From: Rhizobium pisi
GTDB lineage: Bacteria; Pseudomonadota; Alphaproteobacteria; Rhizobiales; Rhizobiaceae
Direction: 5' to 3'
Assembly: GCF_003938655.1 (NCBI RefSeq)
Contig: NZ_RJJT01000020.1
Coordinates: 1-64,000 of the forward strand
DNA length: 64,000 nucleotides
Numbering within the stretch: position 1 is the stretch's first letter; each line of letters starts with the position of its first letter. Shown here in pieces: positions 18,112 through 26,929 of this stretch. A model generated the notes under the pieces. The model did not search any database. It was not told the origin of the DNA and saw only the letters and a list, made by a program, of their open reading frames with translations. Made by a program: the position numbers and the translations under genes.

Positions 18112-20016
18112 TTATTTCGGTTGAGCCGGCTTCAACTTGACCATCATCAACCTGGAGTTCGCCCAGTTCGGCACCGGATCGGTATAGGGGTCCTTGATCG
18201 TCGGGTAGCCGGTCCAATAGGTCGTATCCATCGAGGTGAAGACGTTATAGGACATCAGCGGGATCGTCGGCATTTCGCGGGCGACCAGCTTCAGATAATC
18301 GTTGCCGAGCTCCATGCCCTTGGGATCGTCGGCGCTGATGCCGCGGATGCTTTCGATGATCTTATCGAGCTCCGGATTGCTCCAACGTTGCCAGTTGCGT
18401 GGCGGCTGATTGTCACCCTTCTTTGCCACGAATTGTGAGTGCCAGCTGTCGAGGAAGAACGACAGATCGGGATCGCCGCCCCAGGTCTCGACGCTCCAGG
18501 CAATCGCCACCTGGAAATCGCCGGGCTGCAGCGCAACCTGCCACAGTTTCTCGGCGGGCACGGCTTTGGCGTCGATACCGAAAGAGGCCCATTGCTGTGC
18601 GATCAGGGTACCTGCCCGGGTGAAGACGGAGCGCGTGTCGCTCTCGACCGTAATCCGGATCTTGAACGGCTGGCCGTCCGGGGTCAGCCATTTGCCGCCG
18701 GATTTCTTGAAGCCTGCCTTCTCCAGCAGTTCGCCGGCAGCCTTCGGATCCGGTTTCCACCAGCCATAGCCGAAGGCACCGCTGATCGCCTGCGGGTCGG
18801 TCGGGATCTGGTCCTTGAACTTCGGCTGCTTGCGCAGGATATCGGCGATCTGTTGCCCGACCGTCGGGTCATAAGGCTTGATCTTGCTCTTGCCGGTATC
18901 GATCTCGAAATTCTTCAGCCAATCCTGCATCGGCGCCTGATAGTCTTTCATCGTGGCTGCCGTCGGCGGCACGCCGAGCGCCGAAAGCGTCGCTGCCCCG
19001 CGGTAGCTCGCCATATCAACGGCCTTGATGTCGATCAGGAGGGCAAGCGCCCAGCGCACATCGGCATTGTCGAACGGCGGATCCTGGGTGTTGAAGATCA
19101 CCGCCGGCAGCGTCGGATCCGGATGGGCGAAGGGGAAGCCCGGGAACCAGGTATCGATCGTCTTCGATTTCTCCTTGAGGGTGAACATGCCCTCCGGGGT
19201 ATTGTCGTGGATGATATCGAGATTGTGCTCGAGCTGGGCGATCGTCCGCTTATCCGGCGGGCCGGGATCGGTATAGGTCACATATTTCGGGGCCGGCTCG
19301 CCGAAGCGGGCAAGCGAGGTCCGCTGCCAGTCGTCGCGTTTCTCCCAAGTATACCATTTGCCCTGCGGATCATAGGCCTTGAGCTTATAGGCGCCGAGCG
19401 AGACGGGATTGGCGAAATCATAGCGAAGCGGATCGGCCACCTTCTCGAAGACGTGCTTCGGCATGATCCAGGCGCCGTTCCAGCGGACGGTGAAGATGGC
19501 GTGGAAGCGCGAATTCGGCTTCTTCAGCTTGAACACCACCGTCTGGGGATCGGTCGCCTCCACACTTGCCACCTGCACCGAGAAGGCCGCGCTCCAGACC
19601 ATGCCTGGGTGATCCATCTGCGTCTTGACGGTATAGACCACGTCATCGGCCGTGAACTCGACGCCGTCGCTCCAGTAGAGCCCCTTGCGCAGTTTCACGG
19701 TCATCTCGGTGAAGTCAGCATTATATTGAGGCTTGTCGGCGGCGAGCGAATTGTCCCAGCTCGCCCCGCCAAGCCCCTGTTCAGGGTCGATATACCAGAG
19801 CGTATCCATGGTCAGCTGCTGCAGGCCGGTCGATACGCCGCCGCCGCCATTGACCCAGATGTTGAACCAGCCGGGATTCTTGATCGTCCCTTCCGGATTT
19901 TCGACGATGAGCGTCTCCTTGCGCGGCAAGGAGGTGTAGTCATCGGCCTTGGCCGCCGCCGTCAGGCCGAGTGCGGCCAGCGCGACGCCAAATGCGAGCC
20001 TCTTCCACTGTTGCAT
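18112..20016 (-). CDS. Family 5 extracellular solute-binding protein (oligosaccharide/oligopeptide type)
   Basis: Periplasmic binding protein of the transporter, about 634 residues. The ATG at 20016 has GGGAGGAG immediately upstream and opens a signal peptide ending in LGLTAAAKADD; a frame extending to 20070 has no such site. Family 5 features include LRKGLYWSDGVEFTADDVVYT and KLKKPNSRF near residues 110-170. Its size is larger than typical peptide binders (about 540) and like family 5 proteins that bind plant oligosaccharides. The GH51 gene just upstream supports an arabinose-containing ligand, but this is inference. Confidence 0.88.
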   Translation of the reverse strand: MQQWKRLAFGVALAALGLTAAAKADDYTSLPRKETLIVENPEGTIKNPGWFNIWVNGGGGVSTGLQQLTMDTLWYIDPEQGLGGASWDNSLAADKPQYNADFTEMTVKLRKGLYWSDGVEFTADDVVYTVKTQMDHPGMVWSAAFSVQVASVEATDPQTVVFKLKKPNSRFHAIFTVRWNGAWIMPKHVFEKVADPLRYDFANPVSLGAYKLKAYDPQGKWYTWEKRDDWQRTSLARFGEPAPKYVTYTDPGPPDKRTIAQLEHNLDIIHDNTPEGMFTLKEKSKTIDTWFPGFPFAHPDPTLPAVIFNTQDPPFDNADVRWALALLIDIKAVDMASYRGAATLSALGVPPTAATMKDYQAPMQDWLKNFEIDTGKSKIKPYDPTVGQQIADILRKQPKFKDQIPTDPQAISGAFGYGWWKPDPKAAGELLEKAGFKKSGGKWLTPDGQPFKIRITVESDTRSVFTRAGTLIAQQWASFGIDAKAVPAEKLWQVALQPGDFQVAIAWSVETWGGDPDLSFFLDSWHSQFVAKKGDNQPPRNWQRWSNPELDKIIESIRGISADDPKGMELGNDYLKLVAREMPTIPLMSYNVFTSMDTTYWTGYPTIKDPYTDPVPNWANSRLMMVKLKPAQPK

Positions 20017-20192
20017 GAACTCCTCCCTAGAAAGCGACGATACGGCGGCCGCAAAGGCACGCATGGGCACGTCGCGGTTGTCGGTTCGCTAAAGCCAAGG
20101 CTTCGGTGAACCATCCCTCCGGCTCGCCTGCCTCCTCGCAGTGAGCCGAATACTCCTGGCCGGGGCCAATAAGGCTTACCCGGCAGCGGCTG

Positions 20193-21701
20193 TCACACCG
20201 ACAGCCGGATGACGCTGTAGGACAGCGGTTTCAACCCTGTCCGCAACCGTCCGTCCTCGATCTTCGCACTGTCGACGTTGACGGGAGCGACCGTCCCTGG
20301 CCGCGCCGCCGTGTTGACGGCTTCCAGATCGCCGTGGGTCATCTCCACCTGCTCGATTACCCGTGCATTTCCAAACCCTTCCAGCCGCACATCGAGATCG
20401 AGCGCCGTGTTCGGATGACGGTTGACGGCAAAGAAGGTCAGCGACCTACCGTCTTCGGAATGCACCGCTGATACGTCGAGATAGGGAACGTCGTTCTCCT
20501 CGTCGCTGTCATAGGTCGGGCCATCGACGACCAGCTGGAGTGCCGTTCCACGGCCATATCTGGAGGCGTAGTAGAAGGGGTAATAAATCGTCTGGCGCCA
20601 GGCCGCGCCGCCGTCCTCGGTCATAATAGGGGCGATGACGTTGACGAGCTGGGCGATGCAGGCGATGCGCACGCGGTCGGACCGGCGGATGAAGGTGTTC
20701 AAAATGCCGCCGACCTGCAGCACGTCCTCGAAATTATAGACATCTTCCAAGAGATGCGGCGCATCCGGCCACTCGTCGCGCGCCAGGATCTCCTTGTCCT
20801 GCTGGTTGGAATGATACCAGACGTTCCATTCGTCGAAAGAAATGCCGATCGTCTTCTTCGAGCGTTTCTTCGCCTTGATGTAGTCGATCACGCCGCCGAT
20901 CGTGGTGATGTAGCGGTCGAGCTTGGTGGCGCGGGCGAGATAGTTAAGGGTGTTTTTCTCGCGGTTGGCAAAATACATATGCAGCGAGATATGGTCGGCG
21001 CTGTCATAGCACTGATCGAGAACCTCAGCCTCCCAATCGGGATAGGTCTTCATGTCGGAATTGGACGAGCCGCAGACCACGAGTTCGAGCGACTTGTCGA
21101 AGCCGCGCATGGCTTTCGCCGTCTCATCCGCCACCCGGCCATATTCATAGGCCGATTTGTGACCGACCTGCCAAGGGCCATCCATCTCGTTGCCGAGGCA
21201 CCACAATTTGACATCGTGCGGATTGGACCAGCCGTGCTTGCGGCGCAGATCCGACCAGTAGGTGCCGCCGGGATGATTGCAGTATTCCAGGAAATTGCGG
21301 GCGGCATCCAGGCCGCGTGATCCCAGATTGACGGCGAGCATCGGCTTGGTGTTTGCCTTCTTGCACCAGTCGACGAATTCGTTCACGCCGATCTGGTTGG
21401 CTTCACGCGTGCGCCAGGCAAGGTCGAGACGAACCGGGCGCTTCGAACGCGGGCCGACGCCGTCTTCCCAATTATAGGCCGATACGAAGTTGCCGCCGGG
21501 ATAGCGGCAGTATGGCGTGTCGAGCTCACGCACCAGATCGAGGACGTCGCGGCGAAATCCGTCTTCGTCGGCACTGGGATGTCCGGGCTCATAGATACCG
21601 CCGTAGATCGCTCTGCCGAGATGCTCGAGAAATGAGCTGTAGAGCCTGGCGTCAATGGTCGCGATGCGAAAATCGCGGTGGGCAACGACATTCGTCTTCA
21701 A
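20193..21701 (-). CDS. abfA: GH51 alpha-N-arabinofuranosidase
   Basis: Removes terminal L-arabinofuranose from arabinan, arabinoxylan or their oligomers. The 502-residue protein has no signal peptide, so it acts in the cytoplasm on imported oligosaccharides. The family signatures are present: FLEHLGRAIYGGIYEPG near the start, the acid/base Glu172 in GNEMDGPW and the nucleophile Glu291 in SFDEWNVWYH. Translation starts at a TTG at 21701 with GGGAGG six bases upstream. First gene of a block continuing into the ABC transporter, so enzyme and importer are probably co-regulated. Confidence 0.93.
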   Translation of the reverse strand: MKTNVVAHRDFRIATIDARLYSSFLEHLGRAIYGGIYEPGHPSADEDGFRRDVLDLVRELDTPYCRYPGGNFVSAYNWEDGVGPRSKRPVRLDLAWRTREANQIGVNEFVDWCKKANTKPMLAVNLGSRGLDAARNFLEYCNHPGGTYWSDLRRKHGWSNPHDVKLWCLGNEMDGPWQVGHKSAYEYGRVADETAKAMRGFDKSLELVVCGSSNSDMKTYPDWEAEVLDQCYDSADHISLHMYFANREKNTLNYLARATKLDRYITTIGGVIDYIKAKKRSKKTIGISFDEWNVWYHSNQQDKEILARDEWPDAPHLLEDVYNFEDVLQVGGILNTFIRRSDRVRIACIAQLVNVIAPIMTEDGGAAWRQTIYYPFYYASRYGRGTALQLVVDGPTYDSDEENDVPYLDVSAVHSEDGRSLTFFAVNRHPNTALDLDVRLEGFGNARVIEQVEMTHGDLEAVNTAARPGTVAPVNVDSAKIEDGRLRTGLKPLSYSVIRLSV

Positions 21702-21910
21702 CGGATCCTCCCGTTTATATATCAGAATTTTTGTTTTCTTGCCTCTAACTTGATATCAGGAATGTCGTTCTGTCAACCACGTTGCGCCTTGAGTTGAGGT
21801 GAGGCAATTTTCAAGAAAATAGTTTAATTACAAATAGATAATGTTATTAAGGTATCTCTAATTTTCAAAAGAAATGCCTTATTTAAATCAAGATATCCGA
21901 TATTTATTGA

Positions 21911-22837
21911 TTAGACATGCAGTCGCATGATGATGTCGCGGCCATGATTTCCGAAACCGCGGCCGAAAATATTCACGCCGCCGGTATGGCCGGCATTCTC
22001 CGCGATGCCGACCCGGAGACGAATGGAAGAGTGCTGGGCAAGCGCGAGATCGCTGAGCGTGACATTCGATGCGGCGACGCCGTCTATGAAGGTTCCGCGC
22101 GTGGAGATGCGCCAGGTCTTCATCATCCCGTATTGCGAGCCCTCGAGCTTCCACCATGCCGGCGTGAAGGCGCCGCGCTTGTCGCCGTAGTCGCCGGGGG
22201 ACGTCCAGGTTCCGATGGCCATCCCATTGACCCAGAGCGTTATGTCGGAGGGCCAGTCCGGATTGGTGCCCGGCACCTCGGACGACAGCTCCAGCGAAAA
22301 CTCGATGGCGCGGATATCCTTGTTCAACACCTTGGCATTATTGGGGAATTTATATTCCACATATCCCCTGCCGAACCAGACGAGCCCGGCCTGCATGCGC
22401 TGGGGATCAAGAAAATAGTCGGGAACATCGAGCGGGCCGATGACGCTCTCGGTGGAGCAGAGACCACATGGAGCATGGACGTCGCAACTGGTGTAGAGCC
22501 CGACCGGCATCTCGACTTCGATGATGTTGTTGGCCCTCTGAGCCGCGCTTTCCTCGAAGCTGATCAGAATTTCGCTGTAGATCGCAGAGCAGATCTTCTG
22601 ATTTCCCTTCCGTGCCTTCGTCAGTTGGGAGTCGACAAGCCGGGCGTCTTCCAAAATCTGGATACCGGTTGCGACGGTGGATTGGGGGAGGGAAAGAGTC
22701 CGCGCGATATCGTTGATATTCATCGGTCCTTTGGCGCAGAGCAACCTGAGTATCTCAACCCGTGCCGGTGCCGAAAGCGCGCGCAATGCATCATTATTCT
22801 CGCCGGCGGCAATCGTCAAAAACGAGCGTTCCATCAT
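21911..22837 (-). CDS. ArsR-type winged-helix regulator with Cys-containing C-terminal domain
   Basis: The first 90 residues are an ArsR/SmtB-like winged helix (LSAPARVEILRLLC, then DIARTLSLPQSTVATGIQIL). The remaining 210 residues are an unrecognised domain with a Cys/His cluster CDVHAPCGLC (C118, C124, C127) and a beta-rich part resembling a ligand-binding or lectin-like fold. This is much longer than a plain ArsR repressor of about 100 residues. It lies just upstream of abfA on the same strand, so control of the arabinose-utilisation operon is likely, with either a sugar or a metal as effector. Inverted repeats upstream of its start suggest autoregulation. Confidence 0.72.
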   Translation of the reverse strand: MMERSFLTIAAGENNDALRALSAPARVEILRLLCAKGPMNINDIARTLSLPQSTVATGIQILEDARLVDSQLTKARKGNQKICSAIYSEILISFEESAAQRANNIIEVEMPVGLYTSCDVHAPCGLCSTESVIGPLDVPDYFLDPQRMQAGLVWFGRGYVEYKFPNNAKVLNKDIRAIEFSLELSSEVPGTNPDWPSDITLWVNGMAIGTWTSPGDYGDKRGAFTPAWWKLEGSQYGMMKTWRISTRGTFIDGVAASNVTLSDLALAQHSSIRLRVGIAENAGHTGGVNIFGRGFGNHGRDIIMRLHV

Positions 22838-22843
22838 TTCCCC

Positions 22844-22888
22844 ATCATTTCCGATGAAATGATGTATATCGTAAATTATGATACATCA
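22844..22888. promoter_or_regulatory. Candidate operator: two overlapping inverted repeats upstream of the ArsR-type gene
   Basis: Two perfect 8-base inverted repeats lie 7-51 bases upstream of the regulator start. The first is ATCATTTC (22844-22851) with GAAATGAT (22856-22863). The second is TGATGTAT (22860-22867) with ATACATCA (22881-22888). Their position fits an autoregulatory operator for the winged-helix protein. No exact copy was seen in front of abfA. Confidence 0.5.
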
Positions 22889-22929
22889 AGTGGGAGGCCT
22901 CGTTTTCGCCGCCGGTGCTGCGGCAATCC

Positions 22930-24219
22930 CTAGTGCCCGCTCGCCTCTGGCTGCAAGTCGGCATCCGTCAGCGTCCCGAGGAAGGCGACGATGTCGTCGA
23001 TTTCGGGATCGGTGAGGGCAGGCGCATCGCCGGGCTTCCTGCCGAAGGGGGGATCCTGGTTGAGATTGTCCCAATAGGCTTGCGGCAGCTCGTCATATTT
23101 ACGGACCGTGCCGTCTGAATTTTTCGGATACCAGCGGCCGGGATCGCTGTCGCGCGTCGCATAGAAGGAGACGACGTCGCGCAGCGAGTGGAAATAGCCG
23201 TTGTGGAAGAAACTCTTCTTCAGCGCGACATTGCGTAGCGTCGGCGTGCGGAACAGGCCGCAATAGTCGCTGCGTCCGGCAAAGTCGGTGCGCTGAGGGC
23301 CGCAGAGGCCGAGATCGTGATAGTCGGGGTCGGCGTTGGCCGGTATCGCCATGTTGCGTGGTGCGGCGAGCCCGAGAAAACCGAAATCGGAAAATTGCGG
23401 CGGCTCGCCGTCATTGGCGGGTTCGCTGAGGTGACAGCTCGAACAGTTGCCCTTGGCTGGATCTTCGAACAGCTGCCGTCCACTCAATTCCTGAGCGGTC
23501 AGCGTCGCCTTGCCGGCGAGGAAGGCGTCGTAGCGGCTGGAATAGGGATAGAAATCGGGACCGCTCTGTTCGAAGGTGCCGAGCGCCTCGACGGCGGCGT
23601 CGAAGGCCTCTTGCGGATTGTCGAACACGGTTGCGCCGAAGGCCGCCTCGATATCCCCAGCATAGGGCGCCTTGCGCAATTTCGCTGCGACCTCCGCGGC
23701 ATCCTTGTTGCCCATCTCGAAGGGCGAGAGCAGCGGGAGCTTTGCCTGATCGGCGCCGTGATCGACCCTGCCGTCCCAGGTCAGGCCGCCCGTCGGGCCG
23801 TTGTCGACGCTCTCGTCGCCCTCGTCCTCGGAATCGTAATAATGCTCGGTGAAGGATGGCACCGCCTGCAGATAGCGTAGCGTCGGAACGGCGCGCAGAC
23901 CCGGCCGGTCCATGTGTTCGCCGCCCATTTCGACCGGCTCGGCCGATGCCGGGCCGAAGGCATGACTGGGATCATGGCAGGAGGCGCAGGCCTGGAGCCC
24001 CGAGGCCGACAGCGAGGGATCGAAGAAGATCTTGCGGCCGAGCGCGGTCAGCGTTTCTGCCCGAGCGAAGGCGTCAGTGCGCGACATCGGCCCGGGATGC
24101 AGGCCGGCAGCGGCCGCCGCGCTGCTATGCCGCAGGGGAAGAATGGCCAGGCAGAGCGCCGCCGTGGCCATGCCGATCCCCAGACCGGACCGCGCAAGCC
24201 AGAATATCTTTGTCGTCAT
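22930..24219 (-). CDS. Di-haem cytochrome c peroxidase/MauG-family protein
   Basis: A 429-residue secreted protein with an N-terminal signal sequence (hydrophobic to about residue 35) and two c-type haem motifs, CASCHDPSHAFG and CSSCHLSEP. These are the signature of the bacterial cytochrome c peroxidase family, which reduces hydrogen peroxide in the periplasm using electrons from cytochrome c. MauG-like oxidases share this layout, so the exact substrate cannot be fixed. It is divergently placed with the phosphoesterase gene across a 183-base gap. Confidence 0.88.
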   Translation of the reverse strand: MTTKIFWLARSGLGIGMATAALCLAILPLRHSSAAAAAGLHPGPMSRTDAFARAETLTALGRKIFFDPSLSASGLQACASCHDPSHAFGPASAEPVEMGGEHMDRPGLRAVPTLRYLQAVPSFTEHYYDSEDEGDESVDNGPTGGLTWDGRVDHGADQAKLPLLSPFEMGNKDAAEVAAKLRKAPYAGDIEAAFGATVFDNPQEAFDAAVEALGTFEQSGPDFYPYSSRYDAFLAGKATLTAQELSGRQLFEDPAKGNCSSCHLSEPANDGEPPQFSDFGFLGLAAPRNMAIPANADPDYHDLGLCGPQRTDFAGRSDYCGLFRTPTLRNVALKKSFFHNGYFHSLRDVVSFYATRDSDPGRWYPKNSDGTVRKYDELPQAYWDNLNQDPPFGRKPGDAPALTDPEIDDIVAFLGTLTDADLQPEASGH

Positions 24220-24402
24220 AATAAGGATTCCAATAGCTTAGCAATGCTTTCCGCCATGATCGAACCTCGCTGCAACAAATTGATGACGGCTATTCCGCTG
24301 CTGTCTCGCGGCAACTGCGATGTCACAAAGTTGATAGACGGCGGGAATAGCGTCGGCTCGCCCCCGAGCGTTCCCCGCTCCCTCTAGCCAACGCCCCCAG
24401 CC

Positions 24403-25962
24403 ATGAGGTTACTAGCCGTGAAAAGATTGAAACTCCTCAACTCCATCTGCCTCGCCGGATCGGCCATCGTGCCGTTCGCCATGGTGACGGCTGCCCATGC
24501 GGCGCCGGCCGGTTACGACAAGATCGACAATATCGTCGTCATCTATGCCGAAAACCGCAGTTTCGATAATCTCTACGGCGGTTTCCCCGGCGCCAACGGC
24601 CTCGCCAATGTCAGCGCTGAGCAGGCGCACCAGCTCGACCGGAACGGCCAGCCGCTCTCCGAACTGCCGCCGGCCTGGGGCGGCCTGACCGCCAAGGGCG
24701 TGACGCCTCCCGTCACCGAGGCGCAGTCGGCCCATCTTGCCAACGCCACCTTCGCGATCGACGATCCCAAGGGCTTTGCGCAGGCGCCTTCGGTCATCAC
24801 CCGCGACCTCTGGCATCGTTTCTATCAGGAGCAGATGCAGATCGACGGTGGCAAGAACGACAAGTTCGTCGCTTGGGCCGATTCCGGCAGCCTCGTCATG
24901 GGCCATTATGACGGCTCTATCCTGCCGATGTGGCAGGTCGCGAAGAAGTACGTCCTTGCCGACAACTTCTTCCAGGGCGCCTTCGGCGGCTCGTTCCTCA
25001 ATCACTTCGCGCTGGTCTGCGCCTGCGCGCCCTATTATCCCGATGCCGACAAGAGCCCGGCCAAGCCTGTGATCGCCAAGGTCGATGCGGATGGCACGTC
25101 GCTTGTTGTGGCGGAGAACGCACCGAAGTCGGCGTTGGAAGGCGCACCGAAATTCGTCTCCGACGGCACGCTGACGCCCGACTTCTACGCCGTCAACACC
25201 ATGCAGCCGCCCTACGAGCCGAGCGCCAACCCGCCGGCCAAGGACGGCGATCCGGCCTATGCCGATCCCGCTGCCGCAACGACACTGCCGCCGCAGCATG
25301 CGATTACCATCGGCGACCTATTGTCGCTGAAGGGGGTCAGCTGGGCGTGGTATGGCGGCGCCTGGCAGGCGGCGCTCGACGGCAAGAACGCCACGCCGGT
25401 GCCGAACTTCCAGTTCCACCACCAGCCGTTCAACTATTTCGCCAATTTCGCACCCGGCACGCCCGCGCGCAGCGAACATCTCAGGGATGGTGGTCTTGCC
25501 GGCGAAGCTTTCCTCAAGGACATCGACGACGGCAAGCTGCCGGCCGTCTCCTTCTACAAGCCGCAGGGCAACCTCAACGAACATGGCGGTTATGCCGACG
25601 TGTCGAGCGGCGACAAGCACCTTGCCGATATCGTCTCCCACCTCGAAAAGAGCCCGCAATGGGGCCATATGCTCGTCATCGTCACCTATGACGAGAATGG
25701 CGGCTTCTGGGATCACGTCGCGCCGCCGAAGGCCGACCGCTGGGGTCCGGGCAACCGCATTCCGGCCTTCGTCATCTCGCCCTTCGCCAAGGGCGGCACG
25801 ATCGATCATACACAATACGACACGACCTCGATCATCCGCCTGATCACCGCGCGCTATGATCTGCCTGTTTTGCCCGGTATCGTCGCTCGCGACGAGGCGC
25901 TGCGCAACAACGGTCAGCCGCCGATGGGCGACCTGACCACCTCGCTCGACCTGACTCACTGA
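24403..25962 (+). CDS. AcpA/phospholipase C-like secreted phosphoesterase
   Basis: A 519-residue exported protein of the phosphoesterase family (PF04185 type), which includes acid phosphatase AcpA and bacterial phospholipases C. After a signal peptide ending near VTAAHAAPA come the metal/nucleophile motif AENRSFDNLYGGFPG and, toward the C-terminus, NEHGGYADVSSGDKHLAD and VTYDENGGFWDHVAPP. These fit metal-binding positions of the alkaline-phosphatase-like fold. The start could be the ATG at 24403 or a GTG at 24418. No Pho box was recognised upstream, so phosphate control is not supported here. Confidence 0.85.
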   Translation: MRLLAVKRLKLLNSICLAGSAIVPFAMVTAAHAAPAGYDKIDNIVVIYAENRSFDNLYGGFPGANGLANVSAEQAHQLDRNGQPLSELPPAWGGLTAKGVTPPVTEAQSAHLANATFAIDDPKGFAQAPSVITRDLWHRFYQEQMQIDGGKNDKFVAWADSGSLVMGHYDGSILPMWQVAKKYVLADNFFQGAFGGSFLNHFALVCACAPYYPDADKSPAKPVIAKVDADGTSLVVAENAPKSALEGAPKFVSDGTLTPDFYAVNTMQPPYEPSANPPAKDGDPAYADPAAATTLPPQHAITIGDLLSLKGVSWAWYGGAWQAALDGKNATPVPNFQFHHQPFNYFANFAPGTPARSEHLRDGGLAGEAFLKDIDDGKLPAVSFYKPQGNLNEHGGYADVSSGDKHLADIVSHLEKSPQWGHMLVIVTYDENGGFWDHVAPPKADRWGPGNRIPAFVISPFAKGGTIDHTQYDTTSIIRLITARYDLPVLPGIVARDEALRNNGQPPMGDLTTSLDLTH

Positions 25963-25968
25963 CGATTG

Positions 25969-25999
25969 GGAGCACTCCTGTCACTGACCGGAGTGCTCC
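25969..25999. terminator. Hairpin between the phosphoesterase gene and pcaR
   Basis: Perfect 10-base stem GGAGCACTCC (25969-25978) with GGAGTGCTCC (25990-25999), six bases after the phosphoesterase stop and 15 bases beyond the convergent pcaR stop. Probably a shared terminator. The following bases are only weakly T-rich. Confidence 0.6.
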
Positions 26000-26014
26000 A
26001 TCTTGAGTCCGTCG

Positions 26015-26773
26015 TCACCGGCGCAGCAGCGGCCGCAATGCGGCTTGCGTTTCCTTCAGCAGCGACAGGTACCGCTCCTTCATCTCCGCGGCCGGGACGA
26101 GGGCGGCCGGCGCGCCGATGTTGATCGCCGCGACCGTTTCGCCGCGGTCGTTATCGACAGGCACGGCGATGGAGCAGAGGCCGATCTCCAGCTCCTGGTC
26201 GATGACGGCATAACCTTCGGCGCGGACGCGGCGGAATTCGGCGATCAGCTCGTCCGGGTCGGTCCTCGTCTTCGGGGTGTTTTGTTTCAGCTCGCTGCGA
26301 GCAAGGATGGCGCGCGCTTCGCTCTCGGCGAGAGCCGCAAGCAGCACGCGGCCCATCGAGGCGCAGTAGGCTGGCAGGCGGCTGCCGGGGGTGAGATTAA
26401 TCGACATGACGCGACGCTGCGAGGCACGGGCGATATAAACGATTTCGGTGCCGTCGAGCACTGAGGCCGAGGCGCTCTGGCCGGCTTTCTCCGAGAGAAG
26501 ATCAAGATGCGGCTGAAGCAGCGCCGGCAACGGCGTGGCGGCGAGATAGGCATGGCCAAGCCGCAGGATCTTCGGCGTTAGCGTAAAGAACTTGCCATCG
26601 TAATCGGCATAACCGAGTTCGGCGAGCGTCAGCAGCGAGCGGCGCACAGTGGCGCGGTCGAGCTCCGTCAGCTTCGACGCCTCGGCGATGGAAAGCCGCT
26701 GCCGCGTTTCACCGAAAGCTTCGATCACTTTAAGGCCGCGGCCGAAGCCGCTGACGAAATCCGTTTCGCGCAT
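26015..26773 (-). CDS. pcaR: IclR-family regulator of protocatechuate degradation (PcaR-type)
   Basis: IclR-type protein with an N-terminal winged helix (LSIAEASKLTELDRATVRRSLLTL) and a C-terminal effector domain (SRLPAYCASMGRVLLAAL, AVIDQELEIGLCSIAVPV). It is divergent from pcaIJF and matches PcaR/PcaU/PobR-type activators, which respond to beta-ketoadipate or related acids. The ATG at 26773 (MRETDFVSGFGRG) is used here because a GGAG lies upstream; an in-frame ATG at 26803 adds ten residues and has no visible site. The very long frame running on to 27421 is antisense to pcaI and is not the gene. Confidence 0.88.
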   Translation of the reverse strand: MRETDFVSGFGRGLKVIEAFGETRQRLSIAEASKLTELDRATVRRSLLTLAELGYADYDGKFFTLTPKILRLGHAYLAATPLPALLQPHLDLLSEKAGQSASASVLDGTEIVYIARASQRRVMSINLTPGSRLPAYCASMGRVLLAALAESEARAILARSELKQNTPKTRTDPDELIAEFRRVRAEGYAVIDQELEIGLCSIAVPVDNDRGETVAAINIGAPAALVPAAEMKERYLSLLKETQAALRPLLRR

Positions 26774-26805
26774 GAGGTCCGATCTCCACTCTGCCTTGGC
26801 CATTG

Positions 26806-26840
26806 TGTGCGATATATGAACAAATGTCAAATAACGCACA
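26806..26840. promoter_or_regulatory. Candidate PcaR operator in the pcaR-pcaI divergent region
   Basis: TGTGCG at 26806-26811 and CGCACA at 26835-26840 form an inverted repeat separated by an AT-rich 23 bases, located between the divergent pcaR and pcaI genes. IclR-family activators of pca genes bind such repeats. The match to a published consensus could not be checked. Confidence 0.45.
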
Positions 26841-26929
26841 AAATTCTTGCCGCATAGCCCGTCGCAGCTTATGTCTGACACCGAGGAAGGGATGAGCAGT
26901 TTCCCGACCGTAGCCAAGGGAGATCCCGC

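Noticed and set aside
16422..18140. Very long plus-strand frame of over 570 codons antisense to the permease genes.
   Set aside because: GC-rich shadow; its codon pattern (repeated DDE/QQ/HH) and the confident permease genes on the other strand rule it out.
18439..20109. A 556-codon plus-strand frame antisense to the family 5 binding protein.
   Set aside because: Shadow of the recognised gene on the other strand; no family resemblance or ribosome binding site.
24220..24402. Possible Pho box between the peroxidase and phosphoesterase genes.
   Set aside because: The TGTCAC-like words do not occur at the spacing of the CTGTCAT-type repeat.
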